Shown here: in pieces, positions 1 through 12,595 of the stretch
Layout: each line of letters starts with the position of its first letter
How positions within the stretch are numbered: position 1 is the stretch's first letter
DNA from: Halichoerus grypus
Taxonomy: Eukaryota; Chordata; Mammalia; Carnivora; Phocidae
Length of the DNA stretch: 64,000 nt
Direction of reading: 5' to 3'
Assembly (NCBI RefSeq): GCF_964656455.1
Contig: NC_135712.1
Span: forward strand, 95,332,294 to 95,396,293
Notes under the pieces: model-generated
Told to the model about the DNA's origin: nothing
Seen by the model: only the letters and a program-made list of their open reading frames with translations
Database searches by the model: none
Translations under genes and position numbers: made by a program

Positions 1-1844
1 ATTCCTGGTGAAATAGCAGGCCAGAAAATAATATGCTCTGTAAGATTACATCTGTGTTCTTTTCAGATTCATGGAACTCTGGAAGAAAGATGATAGAAAT
101 ACTCACTTTCTGCACTTAATATCTGCACATAAATATCATGTATATTTCCATATTGATAATGTAGAATTGTTCTTTCTGCCTTTTTTTTTAGAGTCTTGGC
201 CTTTTTTTCATTTCTTGAATGGCTGTGTTGTATTCTCTGGTGCATTTAGTATGGGGATGATTTACTGAATTCTGTCAGTTCCTTGGCAACTACATTTCAG
301 ATCAGAGGTTGTTTGGTTTTGGTTTTGCTATGTCACTTGTGTGTGTGTTTGGTAGCCTTGGAGGAAAAGCTAATAACTATTTAGTTCTGTTTTTTGTTTG
401 CCTACATATACTACTAATTATATATTTATTTAGGTAACAGCTCAATGTGTATTCCTAGGTTTATTGCTTTGGATCAAGGGCTAGAATTCTTAATTAATAA
501 ATTTGTGGTGCTGAAGGGATAGGCTACTTGTAAGTACTGTAGTTTTTTCCCCCGCCATCGAGTAAGTAATAAAGTAGGCACACAATTATCTTCATTGAAA
601 GTAGCACTCAAAAGTGGGTTCTTTAAATGTTAAACAAAAAATTTACCTAATGTGTTCTCAAGATTCTAAAGCAAAGATGAGAGAACGAGCATGAATATTA
701 ACTAAAAATTGTCCTAATTTTTCTGTGATGATTTGTACTCAGCATAATTACAAATTTTTTTTCTTTTATCTGTATACTTCTATTCATACAGCTTGATGGG
801 GGCCTATGTTGTATAAACGATTTTAAGGTAAATTTAAAGATAATAGTCTCTTTTCTTTCCCACAGTCTCTTGAATGACACCCACAAAATTACCATAGTAA
901 GTGGATTCCTTTTCTAATGAAGTAACTCTTAAGGAATTCAGAATAATGGAACAAGACTATACCAAATCACCAGAAAGTTTAATACTTTTTAAGTAAATGC
1001 ATTTTTAAATACTGTAAATGTAAGATGAACTAATGGCTAAAGAAAGGTCACTGTATCTTCTAATGAATAGATGGGAGTAATTTCTTATTAGCACCTTGTT
1101 CCCTCACAAATTACACGTGATTGGATGTAAAAGCTCTTTGTATATAAACTGTAAAGGGCTACACAAACATAATTTGTTATGATTGCTATGAAAGTAGGTT
1201 TTAAGAGACCTTTTTTCCCCCTGAATATATGAACACTCATTTACAAATATTTTTAACCTCTTAGTGGCAGTTTTCTTTACAAGATGATAAAGAATAGAAC
1301 TGAGATCTTTAGTGAAATAACTGTTTGCTCTTCCTGAGAAATTCTGATTTACGCTTTGTCAATGGAGAAATAACATAAAAATGAGAGGCGAAGTGTCTAG
1401 TATGCTAATGAGTTTTATTTTAAGGGCTGTGGTTATAATTAGTTTTGTTCTCTGCTGCTTGAAAAAAACTTATTATTTATAATAATAAATGTCAGTTACT
1501 TAAGTCCAAAGTATTATAAATATTGAATTGGTTGAATGTGGAACTAGTGAGGTTATTCTGTGCCTGAACTTCCTGTTTTCACCTACCTCCCAATTACTTG
1601 CAGCTGTCAAAATAATTTTAATCATTTTCAGATACTTTGCAAAAGAAAAGGGTCTTAAGCCCTTCAGCCAAAAAGGTGTTGCCCCTTCTCTTCTCCTCTT
1701 CCTTTGGAGCCCTGCTGGGTCCCTCTGTTGTAGTCAGGCCAGCATTCTTTCTGAACATCACCATTACGCTCTAAGATCTTAAACATTTATCCAGGTCATT
1801 CCACAGTTCTGATCCCGTGTCCTTGCCTGCTCAACCACATCAGA

Positions 1845-2010
1845 GAATCAGAATTTTAGAGCTAGGACAGGCCTTAGTAATCAGTTGGTAAGCCCTCTCA
1901 TTTTGCCAATGATGAAACATAAGACATTAAATAAATACTTCTCAGATTAAAAATTAAACCCAGATCTCTGGACTTCTAGCCTTTGGCCCCTTCCACCATC
2001 ACCTGTTGCC
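1845..2010. mobile_element. Old MIR-like SINE remnant
   Basis: gaatcagaattttagagcta, cctctcattttgccaatgat and acccagatctctggacttct resemble MIR/MIR3-type consensus. It is strongly diverged. Confidence 0.5.
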
Positions 2011-2611
2011 TGCAGATAAATGCAAGTAGGCATGAACAAAGTAACACTTGCAATCTCCCATCTCAGTGTCCAGGCTGTCCACCAGATATGCCTGGTTATG
2101 TCCCAGTATGTATAAGAGCTATTTTGGGGATTAAAAAAAAAGTTATTATGGGAGACCACATTGAAACATATATTGGGCAGGGGAAAAATGAGCAAGCCCA
2201 CTTCTTAGATCAATTTGCGATTAGAGTAGCAGTTGTACTTTGCTGCTTTTATTATTCATTCATTATTATTCATTCAGTGTCAGAAAAGGAAAACGTGTTT
2301 GTATTTTTCACAGCCAAATCTATAAAAAAGGAGAGGCCCACTATAGGACACCTTAAGTATGGCACAGGGTCTTAGCTTGTATATATATTTTCAACTTTTT
2401 GAAAATCGTGGGAAACAGATAAATCTGCAATTGTGTTCTTCTGTCAAAAGCTTTTTCCTAAAAAAAATCAGAGCCTTTCTCAGCATTTTGCTAAACTGGG
2501 TCCTTTCTCGCTTGTATTTAAATTTAATATATTGAAAATATACAATACCAATTTGAAATGATTTATGTATTGTCAGTGTCACCACTCTTCTAGTAATTAC
2601 TGCAAATATGC

Positions 2612-2770
2612 TTGGTTAGAATTTTAGCACTGGAAGGACCTTGGCCACTCAACTGTTCAACTGCATTTTATTGCTGAGGAAACAGAAAGGTGAAGTTTCT
2701 TGGTTGTGAGCACAGAACTGGTTAGTGTCAGGCAGCTTGGATCTCAGGAATCTTGGCTCAGGCCAGTGGT
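2612..2770. mobile_element. Old MIR-like SINE remnant
   Basis: agcactggaaggaccttggc and ttgctgaggaaacagaaagg follow the same MIR3-like pattern. It is diverged and its boundaries are approximate. Confidence 0.45.
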
Positions 2771-3344
2771 ATTTTCCCTAAATTATTTGAAAAATCCTCT
2801 AAATTATCTCTTGTCTCCATCTAATTCTATTTGTCAGCCTGTCTCCTTTTTCTTTGTTGCTTTTTTCTTTCAGTAGAATTCATCTCAGTCCTCTTTATTT
2901 TCAATGGATTTAATCTGAATTCTAACTATGGAATGAGGTTGAGAAGAAAAATCGGAAGTCTGACTCTAATTAGAATGCTGATACCATCAAAGATTTTTTC
3001 TTTTTTTCTTTCAGCATCCAGTTATGCTCCTTACTACAGATCAGGACTGTTTATTGATTTTTCTGTGCTTTCAAAAGTCCCCATGTACTTTGTTAATTTA
3101 AACAATATAGATATATTTTTTTCTACCTTTGATAGAGAAACTTTAGAGGTTGCCAGTGAATTCCCATGCTTCTTTTGGTGCAAGTCAGCTGTATCAAATT
3201 TAAAGTGTCTTAAAAGAGGACTCTTGGAAGTCCACCATGATATGTAACCATAAGGCTTTACATACATAAATTTTATGGAACAGTTGATATGCAGAGTACA
3301 TTATTAACATCCCGTGCAGCCTTCGACCCTGACATTCATTTGTC

Positions 3345-3560
3345 TGCATTAGTTCAATCACTTAATAAACATTTAACAGGTACCCATTTTGTACCAGACC
3401 CAGGCTAGTGTCCAAATAATAAAGAGACCAACTCTCTCATAAGTAATCCACAGTGCAATAGAAGTGGCAAATCTATATATAAAATGATAATAAGACTGTG
3501 GGTAGAACTATGCCTAGGGCCCTGTGGGGGGGAGAAGGAAGGGCATCTATACTGCTCAGA
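3345..3560 (-). mobile_element. Possible L2 LINE remnant
   Basis: aatcacttaataaacattta and ttttgtaccagacccaggct resemble an antisense L2 3' end. The match fades after about 200 bases. Confidence 0.4.
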
Positions 3561-5374
3561 GAGGCCTCCAGGGATCACAGTGAAGGCAGATGCTGATCAT
3601 CTTGAGGGTTGGGTGTCATGTCATGCATGACCTTATTTACATGATGCAGACCAGTATGATGGAAGTATCCCAAGGACTGCTCACCAGGATATGCTTTCAC
3701 AAAACCCTCTATATCCTTCTTGCATCATACCATCATCAAAAATCTCTCACTGTCACCCTCAAGCCCACAGCTCCTAGTAAGTAGTGTGCCTTTTCTTAAA
3801 GGATGAAGAAAGGATAACACTTTTATATTTGACCTTTGAGGGTCTCACCCAGTGATCCCAGCCCTGCTCTAGTTTAAGGACTTCTACGTAGTGTGCAGTG
3901 ATTAATGACTAAATGGTAACCCGCTGCCCCAAGTTGGGTAGTGCCCAACAGCTCAGTGCAGAAGATATTCCTGTTTAGAGCCACATGTGTTCTTCTTAAA
4001 CCACTAGGAAAATATTCATTTTCTGTAGCAGAAAGTATAAAGAAATATACTTAATTATATTTTTATCCCAAAGGAAAGCTTAAAAATGAATGGCCAAAAG
4101 TGAAAATAGAATTCAGGCTATCAGTAGGAATTCCAGTGAAACTGGTAAAGTAACTTTTAGACATTGAGTGCTGACTTTATTCCCACAGTCCCTTATTTTA
4201 TTATTATTATTTAAGTTCCCTCAGTTGTAACCATAAGTACTCAGACAGTTTGGTGGCAGTAGGACAAAGATATGTCAGGAAGAGTAGGACTGGCTATGGG
4301 GAATAGGCTGCCAGGTTCGCCTCAGAGGGATCCTTGTGTTGGTCTTAGACCTGTAAGAGATGGTGAAATGGCCCTTCCCAGCAAGGAACTTCTCTCTGCC
4401 AGCAACACGGGAGTTTCTTAGATTACTCTTTAAATTTCTCTGTGCTATCTGGATATTCCTATCAAACATTAAACACGTCCAACAGGTGACACATGATTTG
4501 CCCCACCCCAGGCCTCCTTGATCCTGGACCCATCTTTCACACGGTAGCCTAAGTCAAAAATATTTGTACCATCCTTGGATCCACTCTCATGGTGCACTTT
4601 GAATCAGTCACTCAGGCATTTTGATTTGATTTCCTTAAATATATTTTGTTTCTGGGCATTCCTTTCCCTGTGTCAATGATTATTGCATATGCTTGAATAT
4701 TATAACGCAAGGTTCCCTTCATCCTGCAAAATTACTCCTCAGAAAAAGAGGGAGTGTTGTTGTATTGGAGTGAACACAAAGCCTCTGCTATTTCTGGGTG
4801 CGTTCCCAACTGCTTTATTTTAAACAGCAGAGTACTGTGTGAGGAAGACACATTAGCCCAAAATGACCTTGTTTGATGTGGTTAGATATTTATGGAAGGC
4901 ACCTGACCAATTTTTTTTTTTTTTTTTTTAAGGATGAAATAGCACTTAGAATGGTCTATTTATTCCCAGGACTGTGTTCTCCAATTGCAAATGCAAAATG
5001 TTTTTATAAACAAGCCTTTTTACTACCAACCCCCCAAAAGCACTGCAGTACATTCGAGTTAACGATACAGAAAGCATGAATATACACCTGTAGGACAAAT
5101 GAAACTATCAGCTCTCCTAATTTTTACCAGATGTCTGCAGCTTAGGATGTTTCCTGTGATAGCATCAGACCGAGATTCCACAAACGCTGTGTCTCCAGTG
5201 AAGTTGGGTATGCTTCAGAAAACTCAGAGGACTAAAATTCTGACTTGTGGTACTACAGACACGGACGTCAGACAAACGCGTGAAGAGTTTGAATCATGGT
5301 GTTTGGAGAGATGTGGGTCGAAAAAAAGTGACATATCTAAATGTGTTTTAATTTCATTGTGACTTGAACTGAAA

Positions 5375-6245
5375 ATAACAAATACCCTTACCTTATATAA
5401 ACAAGTATATATTCAGAAAAGTAGAGGAATCATAAGTATAGAGCTCAGTGGATTTTCACAAAGCAGACAGTGTATCCAGCACTCAGACCAAGAACCGGAA
5501 CATTTCCCTCACCCAAAAATGCTCCCTCTTGTTCTCTCTCCCGGTCCCTGGCTGCCCGCCTCCTCCTGCCATATGCACACTGTGAACAGCATCCCATCTC
5601 CTAGCACCACGGATTAGCTTTGCTCGTTTTTGAACTGCTTATAAGTAGAATTATTTAGTAAGTACCACTTTGCTGTCTGGCTTCTTTCCTCAGCATTATG
5701 TCTGTGAAATTCATCTATGTTCTTACAGTTAGTTTGTTCACATTGCTGAGTGATACTTAATTTTTTTCAACAACTGCAACCTATTCATTCTCCTATGATA
5801 GGTGATTGTGTTATTTCCAGTTTGGGACTATTATGAATAGTGCTGCTCTTAAGACTCTAGAGCTATGTGACTTCTGGTAACTAAATTAATGTATTTGGTT
5901 GGGGACATGCCTAGGCATGGGATTTATTGGCCACAAGGTCTGTGTTCGTCAGCTCTGGCAGGCACTGCAAAACAGTTTTCTAAAGTGGTTGGACTGACTC
6001 ACACATCCATCAGCAAGGTCTTGCCAACCTTTGGTATTGTCTGTCTGTTAAAATTTTAGCCATTTTGATGGGAGAATGGTGGTATTACATTATGATTTAA
6101 TTTGATTTCCCTGATGATTAATTTAGTTGACCACTTTTTTGTACATTTAATCACTGTAAGAATATCTTTAATCACTTTAGAATATCTGTAAGTGTTAGAA
6201 TATCTTTCACTGCTCTAAAATATTGTATATTCCAGTTGGGAAAAC
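5375..6245 (-). mobile_element. Old LINE-1 (L1M-type) 3' remnant
   Basis: The plus-strand text (ctatgttcttacagttag, gggactattatgaatagtgc, ccattttgatgggagaatgg, gatttccctgatgattaa) is the familiar reverse complement of old mammalian L1 3' ends. It is diverged and without visible target duplications. Boundaries are approximate. Confidence 0.7.
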
Positions 6246-6589
6246 AATCAACTTTTTTTAATTGGATTGTCTTATTGGCATAACTGGAGATCATCTCATA
6301 TTCAGGCAATATGGAATTTTAACCTTCGTGTTACTTTATTTTAGGTTATTGCAATGACCTCCTAAACTAATCCATCAACCTCAACACTCTCTTGGATTCT
6401 CTATCTTCTGCACCACCCATAAACTTATTTTTTGGCAACCATGCAGATCTGATCGAGTCAATGGCAGCCCTGCCTCACTCATTCTCTCCCCACCTGCCCA
6501 CTTTCCTATCATCCCTATGCTAAACAGCATTTCCAGAACTCCCTTATAAAAGCACATGGAGGGGGGGCAGGTGGTACACACTTGCTAGA

Positions 6590-6705
6590 TGTTCAGATTC
6601 TCGGGTATCTTCCCTGGAAATTCTGATTCAGTAGATGCAGGTTGGGCCCCAGGAATCTGTGCTATTAAGAAAGTTACTCTTATTCAGTTTGAGTAATACC
6701 ATAAA
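6590..6705. mobile_element. MER5A-like DNA transposon fragment
   Basis: ctggaaattctgattcagta and gggccccaggaatctgtgct are the central MER5A motifs. The ends are not clear. Confidence 0.5.
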
Positions 6706-6715
6706 CAGATTTTTT

Positions 6716-6901
6716 TTTTAAATCTTATTTCTTTATTTGAAAGAGAGAGAGAAAGCAGAAGCAGGGGGAACAGCAGATGGAGAAGGAGAAGCAGGCTCCC
6801 TGCTAAGCAAGGAGCCCGATGCAGGGCTCGATCCCAGGACCCTGGGATCATGACCTGAGCCGAAGGCAGAGGCTTAACCAACTGAGCCACCCAGGCGCTC
6901 C
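6716..6901 (-). mobile_element. Can-SINE (tRNA-Lys type), antisense
   Basis: Poly-T, then aaagagagagaga, ggagcccgatgcagggctcg, gatcccaggaccctgggatc and ctgagccacccaggcg. The element is flanked by the 10-bp duplication cagatttttt at 6706-6715 and 6902-6911. Confidence 0.92.
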
Positions 6902-7129
6902 CAGATTTTTTGTTTTTGCCTCAGTGCTCTTGCATGTTCTTTCTCCACTGTCTGTATTTTTCTGTCTTCTTTCCTCCATCGTCATCTCTCAACATCCACA
7001 CAAAATGTTGCCTGTAGGAGTCTTTCCTGCAGGCTGAGTAAATCACTCTGTAATCCATAAATTGCTTATTCCAGATCTTCCTCACAAACCTATTTCACTA
7101 GTAACCTTCCCCATCTCAGCTGATAACAT

Positions 7130-7860
7130 GCACTGGTTTTATTCTCAGTATAAATGCAGAATCTGCCATAGCCTGCACATTGGTCCTATTCTCCCGTTAC
7201 CTCATGCCTGGATTACTGCAGAAACTTGCTAATAACTGCTTTCACTGCTTGCATCTTGCACCCATGCGGTCAGAGTGATCGTTATTTTAAGATCTAAGTC
7301 ATCACTCTATATTCCTGCTCAAACCCTCCAAAGCGTTTTAGAGTAAAAGCTAGAGTCTTCACTAGGTTCTATGAGGCCCATCCCAATTTGTCCCCTTTCC
7401 CACCTTCGCCCTTTGATCTTCCAGCTCACTCTACCTCAGCTACCCTGACTTCGTACTTTTCTTAGAACATCCCAAGTATGCTTGCCCTGTAGAGCTTTTG
7501 CCTTGCTCATTCCTTATATCTAGAACATTTTCCTCTAGATGTCTGTAGTAGTAACTTGAACTTTTATCAAGTCTTGGCTCAGATGTCTTCTCCTCAGTGA
7601 GTCATGCCTTGAATACCCGATTTAGAAATGTGACCCATCCTCCCCATACCTCCAGTCTCTTTTACCCTGTTCCCAACCCCCTCCCCCTGCCGCTGACACT
7701 CATTAGCTCCTAATCATTTATATATCTGCCGGAATATGAGCTCCCCAAAGGCAAATATTTTTTTTTACTGTTGGGTTCATAACGTATTTCCCAAATATCA
7801 GAAGCGGTGCCTGGTACATAGTAAGTGTTCACTGAATACTTGTTTGATTTGTTGAATGAA
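7130..7860 (+). mobile_element. L2 LINE 3' remnant
   Basis: An old L2 in sense: ctcaaaccctccaaagcgtt, cttggctcagatgtcttctc, atatgagctccccaaaggca, and the typical end tgcctggtacatagtaagtg ... gttgaatgaa. It may extend upstream across the SINE to about 6.33 kb. Confidence 0.75.
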
Positions 7861-9639
7861 GTATTCAGGATGCAATAGATACGTAACCTTAAATAATATC
7901 TCTGTATAAGCCAGATTTTTATGAAACCTCTTCCAAGATATATTGCATAATTTCACTTCTTGAGGTGAAAATGTGACATTGGGAGTTTGGATGAAGATGG
8001 GGTTGCTTGTGTACTGTTGTGTTGATTTGAAGAAGTCAGTTGTAGCCTGGCTCATCCTGCCCTCCTTGTGGTTATGCTCTGCCATGCAGGTTTATACAGA
8101 GTAAAAACCTCTTAGGGCTTGATACTTGAGTACTTTAGGTTGTTTCCTCTTTGCTGGTGTTGGTGGAAGTGTCCATAGAGACAGGTTCCCATGATGAAAT
8201 CAGATCACTTAGGAAAATGAAATGTCTTTTCTGGTTGGTTCAAGCACATCAGTTTTGAAAAGTATATGCATAAATGCATAGTCCTTTATAAAACCAATGT
8301 GCTTTTGCATATTTTCGCCCATCTAAAGGGCATTCTTCTACATCCTTGCATCAATTTGGGATGACCAGAAGCCTCTCTCCCTCTTTCTCTTTCTCTCATT
8401 CATTATTTCCTGAAACACTGGGATGCTGTCCTGCTAAAATCTGACTGCTAGATAAGAAAAGTATTACTGTACAGGGTCTATTTATATACATCTAATTTTA
8501 GAATAATTTTGCTTCTATTGACTGTGAGTCCTTAAGTTTCTAATATATATGCATATGTATGTATAATTTATATATATAATTTTTGCTTTGTAGAGTGCAA
8601 CATTTTCATGGGACAGGAGGATATTTTTCCTCTCCTCTTACAAAGAGAGTCTGTTTAAAAATCTGCTGGCTCAGCAAGTCATTATGTCAGCTCACCTAAC
8701 CTTTGGTGAGCTCTAATTGTCTTCTTACTGTTTTACCTGACTTTGCCTCTTCTCAGCAAAAAAAACTCAGCCCGAATTTATTGATTATAAGCTTTTTATA
8801 AGAGTCAGTCCTACACTTTTGTGTTTCCCAAGGTGCCTGGAACACTGCTGGGCTGTAATATAATAGCTCTGAGGACCTAAGAGAAGAATCCTTTCATGAG
8901 AAGTGAATAGATTTCATCTAATAATAAGAATGATTATTAGTAGCTCACCACTTGAAAGAAGACTCGTATGAAGAAATATATCTTAAGTCAGCTAATGTAA
9001 TCCTTATTTGAAAAAGCCAAATCTCCGATAGTGTCATGAGGGAAAGCCTGGGTATAGTTTTATCCAAAATAGAAAAGGCAGTTAAGCACCATTCAAATCA
9101 TGGTGAAAATTTCCATTTAAACGACTTCATAAACTGTATGCATTAGCAAACTTAAAAATAGACACTTGTGTGAGCTATTATAGGAACTTTATTGTGCAGC
9201 AAAAAAAAAACAAAAAACAAAAAACCCCAGAAAACCTTCAATTGCCATGCAGTAGAAAAATACCTAATCAGACTGTCCTTTTTTTCTCTCAGCATCCTGA
9301 AAGTGTCTATATTCCAGGGCTATGATTTAACTAATGCTAATCTTACGAGCCTGCACATCAACAGATAAATTTATATTTAATCTCTATTCTGTTACTTCTC
9401 TCTTCTCTCTCTTCTCTGCGATACACGAGTACTAATGAGCCAACAAATGTGGAAATTTAGTTTAAAAGTGCCTGGACATAAAGGATGGCAGACAAATGAG
9501 CAAAAGTATGAAGTCTCTTCTAAATGCACTCATTCATTTAACAGCTATTGAATACCACTAGATATTAGGAACTGGGGTATTGGGACGGAAGTAGTAATGA
9601 AGGTTTGGGATATAGAAGAGGAAGTTTAAGGAGATAGCC

Positions 9640-10215
9640 AGTCCCAGCCTTCAAGGCACATATAGTTCATTCATTCATTTCTTATCTATCGAATGTCGAC
9701 AATCCAATGTGCCAGGGATATAGGAATGAAAGAAGGCAAACCGGAAATTCTTACCCTGACTAAACTTATATTCTAGTGGGATAGAAAGGCAATAAATAAG
9801 ACAAATTAAGTAAAAAAAAAAAAAAATACCGTAGAGTGTTATGTGCTAAGGAGAAAAATAAAGTAGGAATGGAGACTAAAAGTGTTGAGGGTGGGGAGCA
9901 GGTTGCAATTCTCGGTAGGTTGTCCAGGAAAGGACTTGGTGAGAAGGTATCCTTTTAGTAAAGATCTGCAGGAAATGAGGGAGTCAGTCGTGCAGGTGCC
10001 TGGAGAAGGAGCAGTGGAGGTGCCAGCGAGAGGCAGTTCAAGGTGCTGAGGTGAGAGGGGGCCTGGCCTGTTCAGGGAGGGACAGGCTGGAGCAGGACAA
10101 CAATCTGGTGAAGCCCTGAGAGGGGGTTGGGTTTCACTCAGAGTGTGATGGGAAGCCACTGTGAGGTTTTGCCCCCGGGCGTGGAATGTGAATATGTAAT
10201 TTAGTAAAGGGAGCT
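9640..10215 (-). mobile_element. L2 LINE 3' remnant
   Basis: Antisense L2: ttcattcattcatttcttat, cttatattctagtgggatag, ctgcaggaaatgagggagtc and gtgatgggaagccactgtga. The minus-strand open frame inside it (9839-10159) is not a gene. Confidence 0.75.
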
Positions 10216-10853
10216 AACCATAGGAAAAGGTTAATTAATAATTGAATTCAGCTATAAATTGTCAAGCAGACTGGAAAGGTTAAATTGTACTAGAAGATGT
10301 AAAACTAGGATGAGTGAGAAGTAAAAGCTGGACTTAACTGTGACAGGTCATAGTGAAGTTATGAAGACAGTGCAGGAGTCGGGCTAAGACGCCGACGGCG
10401 GACTTAGGGTGCCCTTGCCGGCCCCCTGGGGGCTGGAGGGAGGATCCAGTGAGATCCTCAGAATGTCGCCACACTCTTCTTTTACTTAGTTGTTTTATAT
10501 GGGTTATTTTCCAAGGAGATCTCCTCTGTTCTTTCTCAGACTCCTTATGAGGTAAAATGATGAAGGAGGGAAAGATAATTGGAAAACTGTATCTATGATG
10601 TTGTCTTCTTGTTAATTATCAAGTCCTTGTTCTACGGAAGAGGGGGCGGCTGTCCTCCATCCCACGTCTGGTGAGTTAGAACCACAACAGAAAACTGTTC
10701 TTAAAGCCTGTAATAAATATCTGCTATTTTAGGCCTAAAAACAAAGACAAAACAAATCTTCAAAAGGATTATGTTCTGGCAACTAAGGTGATTTCAATTT
10801 ATCTTCCTTTTTGTCATTCCTCTTGCTATCCTACTTAAAAATCTTCAACCACA

Positions 10854-11062
10854 GGGGCACCTGGATGGCTCAGTCAGTTAAGTGGCCGAGTCTTGATTTC
10901 ATGGTCAAGGTGATTGTGATCTCAGGGTTGTGAGATTGAGCCCCGCTTCTGGCCCCTCATTCAGCACAGAGTCTGTTTGAGTTTCCCTCTCCCTTTCCCT
11001 CTGTCCTTCGTCCTGCTCTCTCTCTCTAAAATAAATAAATAAAATCTTAAAAAAAAACAAAC
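10854..11062 (+). mobile_element. Can-SINE, sense, diverged
   Basis: It starts ggggcacctggatggctcag and ends aaataaataaaatcttaaaa, flanked by the 11-bp duplication cttcaaccaca (10843-10853 and 11063-11073). The body is more diverged than most copies here. Confidence 0.92.
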
Positions 11063-12198
11063 CTTCAACCACAATTGTCAAAAGCACAGATTTTTTCATT
11101 TTAATCTTTATCCTCTGTAAAGTGATAAAGGTAATTGCAATTCTTAATGTTTTCACAAGTTGAATTGTGTGACTTTCATACAGTTGTTTGTTTTTTATAA
11201 AGCTAAAACCTTATGTTATTGTCAAGACTGAAAGCAAAATTTTATGGGCTGTTGCTTCTGCCAAAGAAACATTGCCCTCTCTTGGCTTAAGGTGTTAAAA
11301 CACTTAGCAATGTTTTCTGTCTAATTTTGGAGTGTTGCTTTTTAATTCTGAATTGGAGCAGTTTGCCCTGAAATGTCATGGGTATGTATTTTGCCCATAA
11401 GTGGATGTATACAGCTAATTTCTCTTGTGACTTTCAGAGGAAGTCAGAGTTAAAATGGAAAATTGCTGTGGGAAGCTGGCATGATTTTAAACTCTTGAGT
11501 GCTTGGAGGAGGAGTAAAACCTCTTTCCATTCTCCACTGCATGGAAAATATTAAATTCCTTTTCAGGAAGCAGGGGAGATGATGAGTATTATGCATTTTC
11601 ATCTTTTTCTCATGGGTTCTTGTGATTCAAATCCTATCCCCATTGCAGTGTTATTCTGCATTAAAAATATTGAATGCCAAGATTGAATCATTATTTTTGT
11701 CCTTAGTTTTCCTTAAACTTGTCTGGTGCTTTGAGAATATTCATTATGTACCTTTTTTGTTGTAGAGGTTCTAGCAGTATTAGCTCATCTTCACTGATGC
11801 CCTTGACTTCAGAGTATAAATAGAAAAATAGAGATAGGTGACAAGGATTGATTAGCGGATCCTCCTTCTAAGTGAAACAGTAAACCTATCTAGATAAATC
11901 ACTAGCTCAAAGGCCTGGAGAATGCATGTTAAAAGAATTAAGGGGAGTGTGGGTGTATGTGTGTATGTATGTTTAGTTGATAGGGAAATTTTCTAGAAGA
12001 ACTAAAAGGACATGAAAAATTCTATCTGGTCTGTTTTACTGTCTTTCAGTTTATATTAAAAAAAAGGCTTATGAGTTTTGGAGCTGTTGGACTGATTATT
12101 TACTTTCTTCTTTTTTTTTAAGGGAAAAATTTCTTTTAAGTAAAAGGGAACCGAGATTAATATTTTATTGCCTTTTCGAGTCCCCTGCCCTCTCTCCG

Positions 12199-12262
12199 TA
12201 TTATATATATATATATATATACACACACACATACGTATATATATATATATATATATATATAA
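12199..12262. repeat. TA/CA microsatellite
   Basis: A TA run, a short CACACA core with tacgta, then a longer TA run. The first and last parts can pair with each other. Confidence 0.9.
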
Positions 12263-12364
12263 TTACTTCATTATTATTAGACTTTAATTGTAGGGTTGAA
12301 AGCCTCTGATTCCTTCTCTGGCAATCTTAAGCCACCACAGATAGGAGAAAAAAGTATTTTAGGA

Positions 12365-12595
12365 TTTTCTAGCATTTACTCTGTGCCAGGTGGTGTTCTA
12401 AGCACTTGGCACATATTAACTCATTTAACCCTGACTTCCAGCCAGAGAGATAGATACTGTCATTATTCCCATAGACGATGTCAGGAAACTAAAGTACAGA
12501 GAAGTTCAGCAGCTTGCCCCATAGGGAATGGATCTGGGATTTGAGTCCAGACACCAGACTCCGTGCTCTCAACCACTATGTTACTGCCTGCCTCT
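12365..12595 (-). mobile_element. MIR SINE
   Basis: ctctgtgccaggtggtgttc, acatattaactcatttaacc, aggaaactaaagtacagaga and gtgctctcaaccactatgtt follow the MIR consensus in reverse order. Confidence 0.8.

Noticed and set aside
3590..3784. 64-codon frame in the upstream intron
   Set aside because: Short, no domain, expected by chance in intronic sequence.
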